57,669 nt of DNA. Origin: Porticoccaceae bacterium. GTDB lineage: Bacteria; Pseudomonadota; Gammaproteobacteria; Pseudomonadales; Porticoccaceae. Each line of letters begins with the position of its first letter. Within the stretch, counting starts at the first letter, position 1. Position numbers and translations under genes: made by a program. The notes under the pieces were generated by a model, which worked only from the letters and a program-made list of their open reading frames with translations, searched no databases and had not been told where the DNA came from. Shown piece by piece: positions 11,240 to 19,001 of the stretch. The stretch spans positions 1 through 57,669 of the forward strand of contig JAFMBY010000005.1 of the NCBI GenBank assembly GCA_017858135.1, in the 5' to 3' direction.

Positions 11240-11824
11240 CTACTGCTCTGCACCCTGCTGATGCGTATCAGGCAGAGCCGTTAACGTTTGGCTTAACGTC
11301 TGATTTAAGTCCTGATCGACAAAAATCAAATTGGTCACATCAAAGCCAAGCGTTTCAGCACTGTGTAGAAACTGATTTTTTAGCGTCTCGCTAATCGTTG
11401 GCGTGCGCGACAGCAACCATAGGTAATTGCTGTTATTACCTGAGACAAAGGCATACTGATAGTCCGCTGAATCTAACTCAAAGACGATATAAGAGCCATA
11501 AAACGGCCCAAAGAAAGACACCTTGAGATGTGCTGGCTGATTATCTTTCACCCGGTACGCCCTGCCCTCGGCTTGCTGCCAGACGCCTTCTTCCGCAGAG
11601 TAGCCGCGATTGATCACGCGGATGCCGCCATCCTCGCGCATTGAATAGTCTGCCGTGACATGGCTTAAACCTCGCTCAAACGAGTGATCGAGTCGCGCCA
11701 CTTCGTACCAGGTTCCCAGATAGCGCTGAGTATCCAACTGATCCACCGGCAATACACCTTCAGGTCTGCCAAGACAGCTGGCCAGCGCAGCGCAACTGAG
11801 TAAAATACCGATCCGCACAATCAT
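11240..11824 (-). CDS. blc: Outer-membrane lipoprotein lipocalin (Blc-like)
   Basis: Bacterial lipocalin that binds fatty acids or lysophospholipids at the outer membrane. The N-terminus is a lipoprotein signal (MIVRIGILLSCAALASCLG) with lipobox LASC. The lipocalin signature GTWYEVARLDHSFERG follows, and YLWLLSRTPTISE is the conserved C-terminal strand and turn. ATG at 11824 is chosen over GTG at 11836 because it gives a compact signal peptide; neither has a strong ribosome-binding site. It is convergent with csiV, the two stop codons being 1 base apart with no room for a terminator. Confidence 0.9.
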   Translation of the reverse strand: MIVRIGILLSCAALASCLGRPEGVLPVDQLDTQRYLGTWYEVARLDHSFERGLSHVTADYSMREDGGIRVINRGYSAEEGVWQQAEGRAYRVKDNQPAHLKVSFFGPFYGSYIVFELDSADYQYAFVSGNNSNYLWLLSRTPTISETLKNQFLHSAETLGFDVTNLIFVDQDLNQTLSQTLTALPDTHQQGAEQ

Positions 11825-11881
11825 ATTTTCAACCACATTTAATTTATCAAACTGAAAACACGATTATAGAGCAAATTGCCG

Positions 11882-12808
11882 TTAGTACTTCCACGAGAGG
11901 TTTAAAAAATATCGGCAGTCGGACGACAGGGTGGGCTCATTGGCGACATCATCCTGCCAGTATCGGTCCAACAGCCAAATACCTAGGCCGACAAACAGCA
12001 TATGGATATTGATGTGGCTGATAGCCGTGTTAGTGATTATGACCAGCAGCGGAATGGCCATTAACAGACATCCAAGCAGTAGGTAATTGCTGAAAATATC
12101 TCGACTAAAATCTTGATTAGAATCTTGATGAAAAGCCTTTGCGATTATGCTCAGTCCGAGACGACGCGCCAACAGATAAACAATCAGCACAAGTCCAGCA
12201 GCAGGCAACAGTGCATTCACCGAATCAGTCATGAGCAAAGCAATATTTTTCTGCACAGCTGCAGGTGCAATAAATGGATACATCAGCATATCGCCAGCTA
12301 ACAGCCAGTAGCAAATAAAATACCCCAGTGCGAGCAGGCGCACCAGATTACTGTAGAGACCGGCAAAAAATATTAATGAGATCATGCAACTGTAAATTAA
12401 TAATGCCAAATAGCTAACCTCATCAATCAACCACCAACCTGCCGATGCTGAGACAATTAATAGCGGCGCACCGACACAGAACAGCACATCGGCCAATAGA
12501 TAGAGATTAATATAAAACCAGCGCAATACAGCGCTAGTGAGAGCCCTAAGGTTAGCCGATTCATGGACTATATAGGCGCCGATAGCGGTACCCTTCCACC
12601 ACTGCTTAATACTGTTGCCAGTCTGCTTTAGAGTTGAGCTACGCGATAATATAATCAGCAACAATAGCGACCAGACTTGACTTTGCTTGCAAATCGCAAC
12701 CAAACCACCGAGGCCTCCTGCCATATAGTCGATCAGCACGATGCCGAGCAAACTCCATGCACCAATAACCACTAAGACCGCGAGTGCGCGCTTCAGATAA
12801 GAGAACAC
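11882..12808 (-). CDS. Polytopic inner-membrane protein of unknown function
   Basis: I do not recognise this 308-residue protein. It is strongly hydrophobic, with about seven or eight predicted membrane segments, for example near residues 10-35, 45-60, 100-125, 130-155, 160-180, 195-215 and 245-290. It has a charged C-terminal tail rich in D and W. No catalytic motif is visible. The start is GTG directly after a tiny upstream reading frame, without a clear ribosome-binding site, so translation may be coupled to that frame or the start may be wrong. It is followed by the lipocalin gene 57 bases downstream. Confidence 0.7.
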   Translation of the reverse strand: MFSYLKRALAVLVVIGAWSLLGIVLIDYMAGGLGGLVAICKQSQVWSLLLLIILSRSSTLKQTGNSIKQWWKGTAIGAYIVHESANLRALTSAVLRWFYINLYLLADVLFCVGAPLLIVSASAGWWLIDEVSYLALLIYSCMISLIFFAGLYSNLVRLLALGYFICYWLLAGDMLMYPFIAPAAVQKNIALLMTDSVNALLPAAGLVLIVYLLARRLGLSIIAKAFHQDSNQDFSRDIFSNYLLLGCLLMAIPLLVIITNTAISHINIHMLFVGLGIWLLDRYWQDDVANEPTLSSDCRYFLNLSWKY

Positions 12809-12810
12809 CG

Positions 12811-13002
12811 CTAATGCCCAGCGCCGCTATGGGCGCAATAAGCTGCTATTAACAATGGATTAATAAAATGATTGATCTCACTGATGTGAGACGTTGCACA
12901 CGAGACAGTAGCGTTTGAATTGAGCGCACTAGCCCCAGTAATGGGCCCAGTAGAAAATGGCGAGCAGAAACTCTGGTACGCGAAAAATACTGTCAAATCC
13001 AT
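12811..13002 (-). CDS. Possible small protein or leader peptide (63 aa), doubtful
   Basis: A short frame starting MDLTVFFAYQSF, preceded by a good AAGGAG ribosome-binding site 8 bases before the ATG and ending 2 bases before the GTG of the membrane-protein gene. The composition (many Ser, Asn, Thr) is not obviously that of a folded protein and I recognise no homologue. The strong ribosome-binding site and the abutting downstream start argue that something is translated here, perhaps a coupling leader. A second ATG 5 bases earlier gives only MSWI. Confidence 0.3.
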   Translation of the reverse strand: MDLTVFFAYQSFCSPFSTGPITGASALNSNATVSCATSHISEINHFINPLLIAAYCAHSGAGH

Positions 13003-13103
13003 GACATGATCTCCTTATCCTGCGCAGACTATGTTTAGCTGCGCAATCCCTTTTCAGCATTCACTGAAACATCCCCCACACATCCCTGTTGTTTGCTAGA
13101 TGA

Positions 13104-13130
13104 TACTCAACGAGATAGTACTCAACGAGA
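13104..13130. repeat. 12-bp direct repeat in intergenic DNA
   Basis: TACTCAACGAGA occurs twice (13104-13115 and 13119-13130), separated by 3 bases, a 15-base period. It lies in the 276-base gap upstream of the small frame and membrane protein on the minus strand. It could be an operator for a tandem-binding regulator or a simple duplication. Confidence 0.6.
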
Positions 13131-13278
13131 CACATCCTTATAGACTGTAGTTAACTCGTCGAAACTATTCCAAGGTTTTTTCCCAACATCTAACAACCCA
13201 TGATTTAGACCGGCTAAATCTGTTTTAATCGGTGATTCCCCTCTCGCCTAAGCGCTCTCAGCACTATTGAACTTCTGC

Positions 13279-14379
13279 CTACTGCCCCTTTGCATCACTC
13301 ACTTCAACACCTGCCGGAATGTGCAGTGTCGACGTTGGAAAGGCAACTTCCGCCTGATTTGCGGCAATAATATCAGCCACTTTTAGTAACACGTCCTGCT
13401 TAACCTGATGGTAAGTTGCCCAATCAGTGGTCTTGGTGAACACATAGATAAAAAAGTCTAGGGAGCTGGCAGCAAATTTATTAAAGTTGACCATCATAGT
13501 CTGCTTGGTATCAATATCCGGATGCGCGATGAGCATGGCCTTTACCTGATCGACAATCGCATTGACCTGTTGCAGGTCATCATAGCGAACGCCAATGGTT
13601 TCGTAGATCCTGCGGTTGGTCATACGAGAAGGATTCTCAACCGAAATATTGGCAAAGACAGCATTGGGGATGTACAGCGGACGCTTATCAAAGGTTCTTA
13701 TCCTCGTCAGTCGCCAGCCGATATCCTCAACCGTGCCCTCGATCTCTTTGTCGGGAGAACGCACCCAGTCACCGACCGAAAATGGCCGATCCAGGTAAAT
13801 CATCAAGCCGCCAAAAAAGTTCGCCAGCAGATCCTTGGCAGCAAAGCCCATGGCAATGCCACCGATGCCGCCAAATGCCAGCAGACCGGAGATGCTGTAG
13901 CCAAAAAGCTGCATGGCGATTAATACGCCGGTAATAATGACCGCTGCTCGCAGCAATTTACCTACTGCGCGTACCGTGGTTTCATCCAGCGGCTTGGCAA
14001 TATAGTCTGGGTGCACCAAATTGCGTTCGGCGCGCTTAATAAAGTTAGTCAGAAAGAGTACCGCCAAAAAAATCAGCGCGAGGCGATTAATCGGGTCGAC
14101 CAGATTATAGAGCCCTGAGTTCATCTTCTGCGCGGCAATGCCGGCAGCAAAGTTGACACCCAAAATCCAGGCAAGCCAGATAAGCGGCCGCCTGCACGCC
14201 TCAATCAAGGCGTCGTCCCATACCGTCTGCGTCTTCGACGCCTGCGCCTCGAGCTTATCGACAATACGGTTAATCGCATAACCAGCAGTCAAAGCCAGAA
14301 CCACGATAACAAACAGCTCCAACACCCAGAGATACTGCTCACCTGTCAAATTGACCAACCAGCTTTCTATATTTTTCAT
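13279..14379 (-). CDS. MscS-family mechanosensitive channel
   Basis: Small-conductance mechanosensitive channel family, releasing solutes on hypo-osmotic shock or acting as an ion channel in the inner membrane. The 366 residues show four N-terminal hydrophobic segments and then the pore helix/beta-domain signature: GGIGGIAMGFAAKDLLANFFGG, followed by DRPFSVGDWVRSPDKE and GTVEDIGWRLTRIRTFD. The length and layout are nearer the medium-size YbdG/YnaI-like members than E. coli MscS (286 aa). It precedes no obvious partner; the gap to nagZ is 26 bases, so the two may be cotranscribed. Confidence 0.92.
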   Translation of the reverse strand: MKNIESWLVNLTGEQYLWVLELFVIVVLALTAGYAINRIVDKLEAQASKTQTVWDDALIEACRRPLIWLAWILGVNFAAGIAAQKMNSGLYNLVDPINRLALIFLAVLFLTNFIKRAERNLVHPDYIAKPLDETTVRAVGKLLRAAVIITGVLIAMQLFGYSISGLLAFGGIGGIAMGFAAKDLLANFFGGLMIYLDRPFSVGDWVRSPDKEIEGTVEDIGWRLTRIRTFDKRPLYIPNAVFANISVENPSRMTNRRIYETIGVRYDDLQQVNAIVDQVKAMLIAHPDIDTKQTMMVNFNKFAASSLDFFIYVFTKTTDWATYHQVKQDVLLKVADIIAANQAEVAFPTSTLHIPAGVEVSDAKGQ

Positions 14380-14405
14380 TCGCCCAACCTACTCTGTCTT
14401 TGTCT

Positions 14406-15434
14406 CTAATTATTGGCCGCCAAACCATGCAGCTGCGCCATGGTAGCAACTCTTCTCGGATCATTCTCTAACTGTGCCCACGAGCGCGACATTGTTTTCA
14501 TCATCGCGCCGATCCTCGCACTGCCTTCGATCTCACGCTCATTCATATAATCCAGCACCTCGAGTGCACCAGCCCGATCATTACAGACCAGAATCATGTC
14601 GCAACCGGCATCGAGCGCAAGTTCAGCCTTCTGCACATAGCCTCCGGCAACGTCTGCACCCTTCATGGCCAGATCATCACTGAAGATCACCCCTGTAAAG
14701 CCGAGTTGACCGCGCAGAATATCCTCTAGCCAGAAACGTGAAAATCCTACCGAGTCGGGATCAATCTGGGGAAAAGTGATATGCGCAGGCATCATGCCAC
14801 CAAGCTTGCTTGCTAACGCGACAAAAGGCACAAGATCGTGCTCACTGAGCTGAGTCCAGCTGCGCCGATCTACTGGTGCCTCAAGGTGGCTGTCGGCAAA
14901 AATACCGCCGTGGCCGGGAAAGTGCTTGCCGGTCGCCGTCATGCCAGCTTCATTCATCCCATCAATAAAGGCCGCAGCAATGTCGGTAACCAACTCAGGC
15001 TGATCCGAGAATGCTCGATCGCCGATAATACTGCTGGTGTCACGATCCACATCCAGCACCGGAGCAAAACTTATGTCGAGTCCGCAGGCAATCACTTCAG
15101 ATGCCATTAACCAACCGCAGTCGCGAGCTAGCCTCAGCCCTGCCGATCTATTTGCAATCATTAAATCGCCCAAATGCTGCATCGGCGGCAGCCGCGTAAA
15201 ACCCTCTTTAAAACGCTGCACCCTACCGCCCTCCTGGTCTACGGCGATCAATAGCTGCGGCGCCACAGCTCGTATCTGTGACACCAATGACTGCACCTGC
15301 TGCCGGCTCTCTACATTGCGCGCAAACAAAATCACGCCTCCGACGTGGGGGTTTTGTAATAAACTGCGCTCATCGTCCATCAGTGATGTGCTCGCCAGAT
15401 CGAGCATAAGGCGTCCGTGTAGGGTATTGCTCAT
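14406..15434 (-). CDS. nagZ: Beta-N-acetylglucosaminidase of peptidoglycan recycling
   Basis: Cytoplasmic GH3 enzyme that removes GlcNAc from GlcNAc-anhydroMurNAc-peptides. Visible motifs are LLIAVDQEGGRVQRF, GLDISFAPVLDVD, the catalytic-loop signature ATGKHFPGHGGIFADSHLEAP (His/Asp acid-base dyad) and the nucleophile region FSDDLAMKG. The length of about 342 residues is normal. Three in-frame ATGs lie at 15446, 15440 and 15434; I use the last (MSNTLHGRLMLDL), which aligns best with family N-termini. The nagZ-lexA neighbourhood is as in Pseudomonas, except that psrA is absent. Confidence 0.96.
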   Translation of the reverse strand: MSNTLHGRLMLDLASTSLMDDERSLLQNPHVGGVILFARNVESRQQVQSLVSQIRAVAPQLLIAVDQEGGRVQRFKEGFTRLPPMQHLGDLMIANRSAGLRLARDCGWLMASEVIACGLDISFAPVLDVDRDTSSIIGDRAFSDQPELVTDIAAAFIDGMNEAGMTATGKHFPGHGGIFADSHLEAPVDRRSWTQLSEHDLVPFVALASKLGGMMPAHITFPQIDPDSVGFSRFWLEDILRGQLGFTGVIFSDDLAMKGADVAGGYVQKAELALDAGCDMILVCNDRAGALEVLDYMNEREIEGSARIGAMMKTMSRSWAQLENDPRRVATMAQLHGLAANN

Positions 15435-15742
15435 AAACATGTCCATGGAAATCGGTAAATTTGACGCTCAGCTATCTGCCGGCCGACGATCGACCCGCAG
15501 TTTTTAGAAAACTTTATTCTTTCACAAAGCGCCGCTATTCCATAAGGAAATTTGGTGCCCGGCTAATCTTACCGACTTTAAAAATTATTACTAAGAGTTC
15601 CAGTTAGTTATCACTATAAACTCAAGCAGCCTGTGGAGTTACCCGCGTAACTGATGCACTAATCCTGTCAATGGCGAAGGTGCACAAACGTTGGCATGGT
15701 GCTAACTTTGCAAATGGAAAAAAATGGCAAAGGAGGAAAGTC
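15435..15742. other. Divergent promoter region nagZ / small conserved protein
   Basis: 308 bases between divergently transcribed genes. It is AT-rich around 15575-15630 and ends in a strong AAAGGAGGAAAG ribosome-binding site for the rightward gene. No repeat, RNA gene or identifiable operator was seen. Confidence 0.5.
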
Positions 15743-16039
15743 ATGGCTAAAAGTGTTCCGATTATCAATCAACTGTATCAAGATATAGCCATCAACAGGA
15801 CCTTTGAAGTGCTCGATATCGATGAGTATGAAGCAGTGATGGACTTGCGCTACGATAATGGCGAGGTCCATCAAATTAGTCTTCGTGACTGGTCGAAAAT
15901 GGTGGTGATGCCAGCACGTGAGCCTGCTGTCTGGACACCAATATTGCGACTCAGCGATGACGACGAGATGCACGCAACCTGTGGCGATATCGAGCGATCT
16001 ATTCAGGCAGATTATTTATTTGGCTGGGATGAGTTCTAA
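15743..16039 (+). CDS. Small conserved protein, possibly DUF6763-like
   Basis: 98 residues starting MAKSVPIINQLYQDIA, chosen over the upstream ATG at 15671 because an AAAGGAGGAAAG ribosome-binding site lies 2-7 bases upstream. The sequence has alternating acidic strands (FEVLDIDEYEAVMDLRYDNGEVHQI) and a Trp-rich C-terminal half. It resembles the short DUF6763 proteins I recall from gammaproteobacteria, which read an acidic sheet followed by a LDxW segment. No function is known to me. It stands alone between nagZ and the LOG gene. Confidence 0.7.
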   Translation: MAKSVPIINQLYQDIAINRTFEVLDIDEYEAVMDLRYDNGEVHQISLRDWSKMVVMPAREPAVWTPILRLSDDDEMHATCGDIERSIQADYLFGWDEF

Positions 16040-16180
16040 CGAGAGCCTGTTTGAAAGCAGCCGAGTCAATCGCCTTTAGCGCTAGCTGGTGCGTCCACAA
16101 TCCGCTCACATCGGGGTCACCACCCTCGATTGTGAGCTCTGACTTGGTTTTTTTGAGTTCAGGATTGGGACAATCGCACT

Positions 16181-16834
16181 CTATTCGTCTGCAGCAAATT
16201 CCCCCATACGAATATGTTTAAGAATCACTTGGGCAGCCTCGGCAGCATTATCCACCACCTCGAAAAGATTGAGTTCAGCAGACGTCAAACAACCCTCTGA
16301 CAACATTCGCTCCTGCATCCAATCAACGAGTCCTTGCCAAAATGATCGCCCCACAAGAACGATGGGGAAGGCCTGCACTTTGTGCGTTTGCACCAGGGTC
16401 AATGCCTCGAACAGTTCGTCTAAGGTGCCAAAGCCACCAGGGAAAATCACAAAACCAACGGCATGTTTAACAAACAGGTACTTGCGCACAAAAAAGTAGC
16501 GAAAGTCGAGGCCAATATCTTGATAGGGGTTCGGTGTCTGCTCAAAGGGCAGATCAATATTTAATCCCACTGAGGGTGTCGGTGTGGCAAAACAACCTCG
16601 GTTGGCTCCCTCCATTATGCCTGGACCGCCGCCCGTTATAACCGGTATATTTTCTTCGCCAAGCAACTTGCCCAGTAACTGCGCCTCTCGATAATAACGA
16701 TTAGTGGAATCTAATCGCGCACCCCCAAACACTGTTACCGCTGCCCCTAACTTGAGTAATTTGTCAGTGCCATCAACTAATTCAGACTGTATACGCAGCA
16801 CGCGCCACGCTTCTTGTACTTTTGCTTCGAGCAT
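16181..16834 (-). CDS. LOG-family nucleotide 5'-monophosphate nucleosidase (TIGR00730-like)
   Basis: Rossmann-fold protein of the LOG/'lysine decarboxylase-like' family, whose characterised members cleave the N-glycosidic bond of nucleoside or cytokinin 5'-monophosphates. Signature motifs are ITGGGPGIMEGANRG and FPGGFGTLDELFEALTLVQT, the latter the PGGxGTxxE phosphoribose site. I take the internal ATG at 16834, preceded by AAAAAGGAG at good spacing, rather than the 16882 start. Length is 217 residues. It is divergent from lexA, sharing a 92-base intergenic region with a LexA box, which makes SOS control possible. Confidence 0.88.
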   Translation of the reverse strand: MLEAKVQEAWRVLRIQSELVDGTDKLLKLGAAVTVFGGARLDSTNRYYREAQLLGKLLGEENIPVITGGGPGIMEGANRGCFATPTPSVGLNIDLPFEQTPNPYQDIGLDFRYFFVRKYLFVKHAVGFVIFPGGFGTLDELFEALTLVQTHKVQAFPIVLVGRSFWQGLVDWMQERMLSEGCLTSAELNLFEVVDNAAEAAQVILKHIRMGEFAADE

Positions 16835-16887
16835 AAAAATCTCCTTTTTATCACCTAAATATAGATTAACTTGCGCTAACATGATTA

Positions 16888-16903
16888 CTGTATATAATTA
16901 CAG
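16888..16903. promoter_or_regulatory. LexA (SOS) box
   Basis: CTGTATATAATTACAG fits CTGT-N8-ACAG exactly, and the flanks TA/TTA extend the match to the E. coli consensus TACTGTATATATATACAGTA. It is 24 bases upstream of the lexA ATG, consistent with autoregulation, and 54 bases from the divergent LOG-family ATG. Confidence 0.92.
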
Positions 16904-16926
16904 TTACTTGTTTAGAGGAATTAACC

Positions 16927-17532
16927 ATGCAACGTCTCACTGCTCGACAACAACAAATTTTTGATTTGATTCGCGACAATCTCGATGCCACTGGCTACCC
17001 TCCTACACGCGCAGAGATTGCCCAACAGCTTGGATTTAAGTCGGCCAATGCGGCAGAAGATCATCTCCGTGCGCTGGCTCGAAAAGGTGTAATTGAAATG
17101 ATTCCAGGTGCCTCAAGAGGCATTCGCATTGTTGAGCAGTTCTCCGGTATTCCGATTGTCGGGCGGGTTGCCGCGGGTGAGCCGATTTTGGCCGAGCAAC
17201 ATATTGAAGACTATCAGGAGGTTCCCTCAAGCACCTTCCACCCTCACGCCGATTATTTCTTGCGTGTTCAGGGTCAGAGTATGATTGATGTTGGCATTAT
17301 GGATGGCGATCTACTGGCCGTGCACCAGCAGCCAACGGCGGAAAATCAGCAGATTGTGGTTGCCCGAGTTGATGGCGAAGTGACGGTAAAGCGTCTCAAG
17401 CGCACGCGCAGCAAGCACGAAATACATCTGCTCCCAGAAAACCGCGACTACTCGCCCATTTTGGTCGATCTGCGGGCTCAGGACTTTGCAATTGAAGGAC
17501 TGGCGGTTGGTGTGGTGCGAGTCAGCATCTAA
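16927..17532 (+). CDS. lexA: SOS response repressor
   Basis: Repressor of DNA-damage genes, inactivated by RecA-stimulated self-cleavage. It has an N-terminal winged-helix domain ([18 protein letters not shown], then [20 protein letters not shown] as recognition region). The cleavage site Ala83-Gly84 lies in GRVAAGEP, with catalytic Ser118 in GQSMIDVGI and Lys155 in EVTVKRLKR. The 201 residues match the family. The LexA box lies directly upstream. No sulA-like gene follows, unlike in Pseudomonas. Confidence 0.98.
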   Translation: MQRLTARQQQIFDLIRDNLDATGYPPTRAEIAQQLGFKSANAAEDHLRALARKGVIEMIPGASRGIRIVEQFSGIPIVGRVAAGEPILAEQHIEDYQEVPSSTFHPHADYFLRVQGQSMIDVGIMDGDLLAVHQQPTAENQQIVVARVDGEVTVKRLKRTRSKHEIHLLPENRDYSPILVDLRAQDFAIEGLAVGVVRVSI

Positions 17533-17561
17533 GGCACTGACTCAGGATACTGATATTAAGC

Positions 17562-17927
17562 CTAAGCGTCTGACATCGGGTTTGACGCAAAAGCGTACTC
17601 TTCCACTACGCTACCTGCAATCACATGCTCTTGCAGGATACGCTCAATAACCTCTGGCGAGCAGCTGTGGTACCAGGTGCCATCTGGGTAACTGAGCATA
17701 ATCGGGCCCTGCCGACAGATACGCAAACAGTCGACTTTGGACCGGTAGACACCACCGTCGATATCCAGCAGCCCGAGTTCGCGAATACGTCGCTTTAAAT
17801 AATCCCACGACCGATTAGCCTGCTCTTCAGGCGCACATTTGCCCGCTGTACAAAGCAGCAGATGCTGCCGATAGCTGCGCACTTTGCGCGCGTCGCTGAG
17901 TTGAGTGAGAATCTCTTCGGTGTTCAT
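17562..17927 (-). CDS. Thioredoxin-like [2Fe-2S] ferredoxin protein
   Basis: About 121 residues with the Cys pattern of thioredoxin-fold ferredoxins: LLLCTAGKCAPEE, then VDCLRICRQGPIM, followed by YPDGTWYHSCSPE. Four cysteines in C-x4-C and C-x3-C spacing would bind one [2Fe-2S] cluster; electron transfer is inferred from the family. The start is taken at 17927 (MNTEEILTQL); the frame is open 33 codons further upstream, but that extension lacks family character. It is convergent with lexA, 29 bases apart. Confidence 0.8.
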   Translation of the reverse strand: MNTEEILTQLSDARKVRSYRQHLLLCTAGKCAPEEQANRSWDYLKRRIRELGLLDIDGGVYRSKVDCLRICRQGPIMLSYPDGTWYHSCSPEVIERILQEHVIAGSVVEEYAFASNPMSDA

Positions 17928-18101
17928 TTGTGTGAGCTCTATTCCAAGAATTCTGTCATCAAGAGTGAAAGCAGATATTTTTGCGGTTATCGAGTCTGGC
18001 ATAACCCTCGGCGTATGCCATCTCAAATGCTGACAATGACAGTTCTATCGGTTTAGGTGACATTTGCAGCAAATCACAAGTCACCTAGCATGACAGCTCC
18101 G

Positions 18102-18347
18102 TTAGTGGACTGTGTGAGACTTTTCCGGCTCGGTGCCATCTGGTAATACGCGCCCTTCGCCAAGATCAAAGGCCATCTGAATCCCTGCATCCATCATACT
18201 CTTAGCAACGTCAATGTGTTTGCCGTCGAGCATAGCCATCACCTCAGGTGAAAAATTAATCGTCACCAGCGTTTCATCCGCCCCAGTGCGTTGCAGTGCA
18301 ACTTCACCGCTTTCTAACATAACTAATTCAAATTCTGCGAGGGGCAT
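18102..18347 (-). CDS. Small conserved protein (81 aa), unknown function
   Basis: Starts MPLAEFELVMLESGEVALQR; a two-strand start, a central NFSPEVMAMLDG segment and a helical middle (DVAKSMMDAGIQMAF). Its place downstream of a DUF6586-like gene and topA matches the small gene PA3009 of Pseudomonas, which supports a real gene although no role is known to me. It is probably cotranscribed with the upstream genes (139-base gap). Confidence 0.75.
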   Translation of the reverse strand: MPLAEFELVMLESGEVALQRTGADETLVTINFSPEVMAMLDGKHIDVAKSMMDAGIQMAFDLGEGRVLPDGTEPEKSHTVH

Positions 18348-18486
18348 AGATAAAGTACCGTCCTATTTAATTAGGGAAGTCAATTAGGGTAGCCACAAAA
18401 GGATGCCACGTAGGGTCATCAAGTAGTGAAATCAAATTCGCGGGTAGTCTAGCAGCTGAGACAATCGCTGTTAACCGTTAAATAAC

Positions 18487-18996
18487 TTAAAACTCGATCA
18501 TCATATCCCGCTGTCTATCAATCAACTCGCGCAGATTCTGCAGCCACACCTGAGCCTGTTCAATACGCCAGTCCATTGCTTCAGGTGCATCGAGAGCTAT
18601 CATCGGCAAGCGATCAATGTCCATTTCCGCTTTGCGAACAACAGGTAAAAGATAAATATGACGATGGGCATTGAGTAACTCACTGAGCCAGGATCCGGGT
18701 TCATTCTGCAGCTGTTGCAGCTCTGTAGCCTCCCCAGGGCACTTGTTCTGTTGCGCCAATAGCGCTACCAACGAGTCGCCATCAGTGACCAGCTCAACCT
18801 CTTTGAGCTTGTAACTCTCAGCCACATTGCGGCAGTGCCACAACCAAGCCTGATGCAATTGCACGACAACAGATTGCGTTACAGCGGCCGCCTGGTGACT
18901 GCTTACACTGGTTATGCCAGCAGATTCGACCATCTGTAGCAGCTGCCTGGCGAACAGGAGTTTCTGGTTAACCGCCGAAATATAGGTCGACACCAC
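18487..18996 (-). CDS. DUF6586-like conserved protein
   Basis: 169 residues, largely helical, beginning with GTG (two GTG codons in tandem; AGGGG just upstream suits the second at 18993 best). The N-terminal NQKLLFARQLLQM segment and overall helical pattern resemble PA3010-type DUF6586 proteins, which also sit immediately downstream of topA. The gap to topA is only 5 bases, indicating an operon. No catalytic motif is visible and the function is unknown. Confidence 0.75.
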   Translation of the reverse strand: MVSTYISAVNQKLLFARQLLQMVESAGITSVSSHQAAAVTQSVVVQLHQAWLWHCRNVAESYKLKEVELVTDGDSLVALLAQQNKCPGEATELQQLQNEPGSWLSELLNAHRHIYLLPVVRKAEMDIDRLPMIALDAPEAMDWRIEQAQVWLQNLRELIDRQRDMMIEF

Positions 18997-19001
18997 AGCC
19001 C

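Noticed and set aside
12929-13003. Alternative frame on the minus strand reading FRVPEFLLAIFYWAHYWG before a stop
   Set aside because: It looks protein-like, but no ATG, GTG or TTG precedes it and it is only about 25 codons; I could not support it over the MDLTVFF frame.
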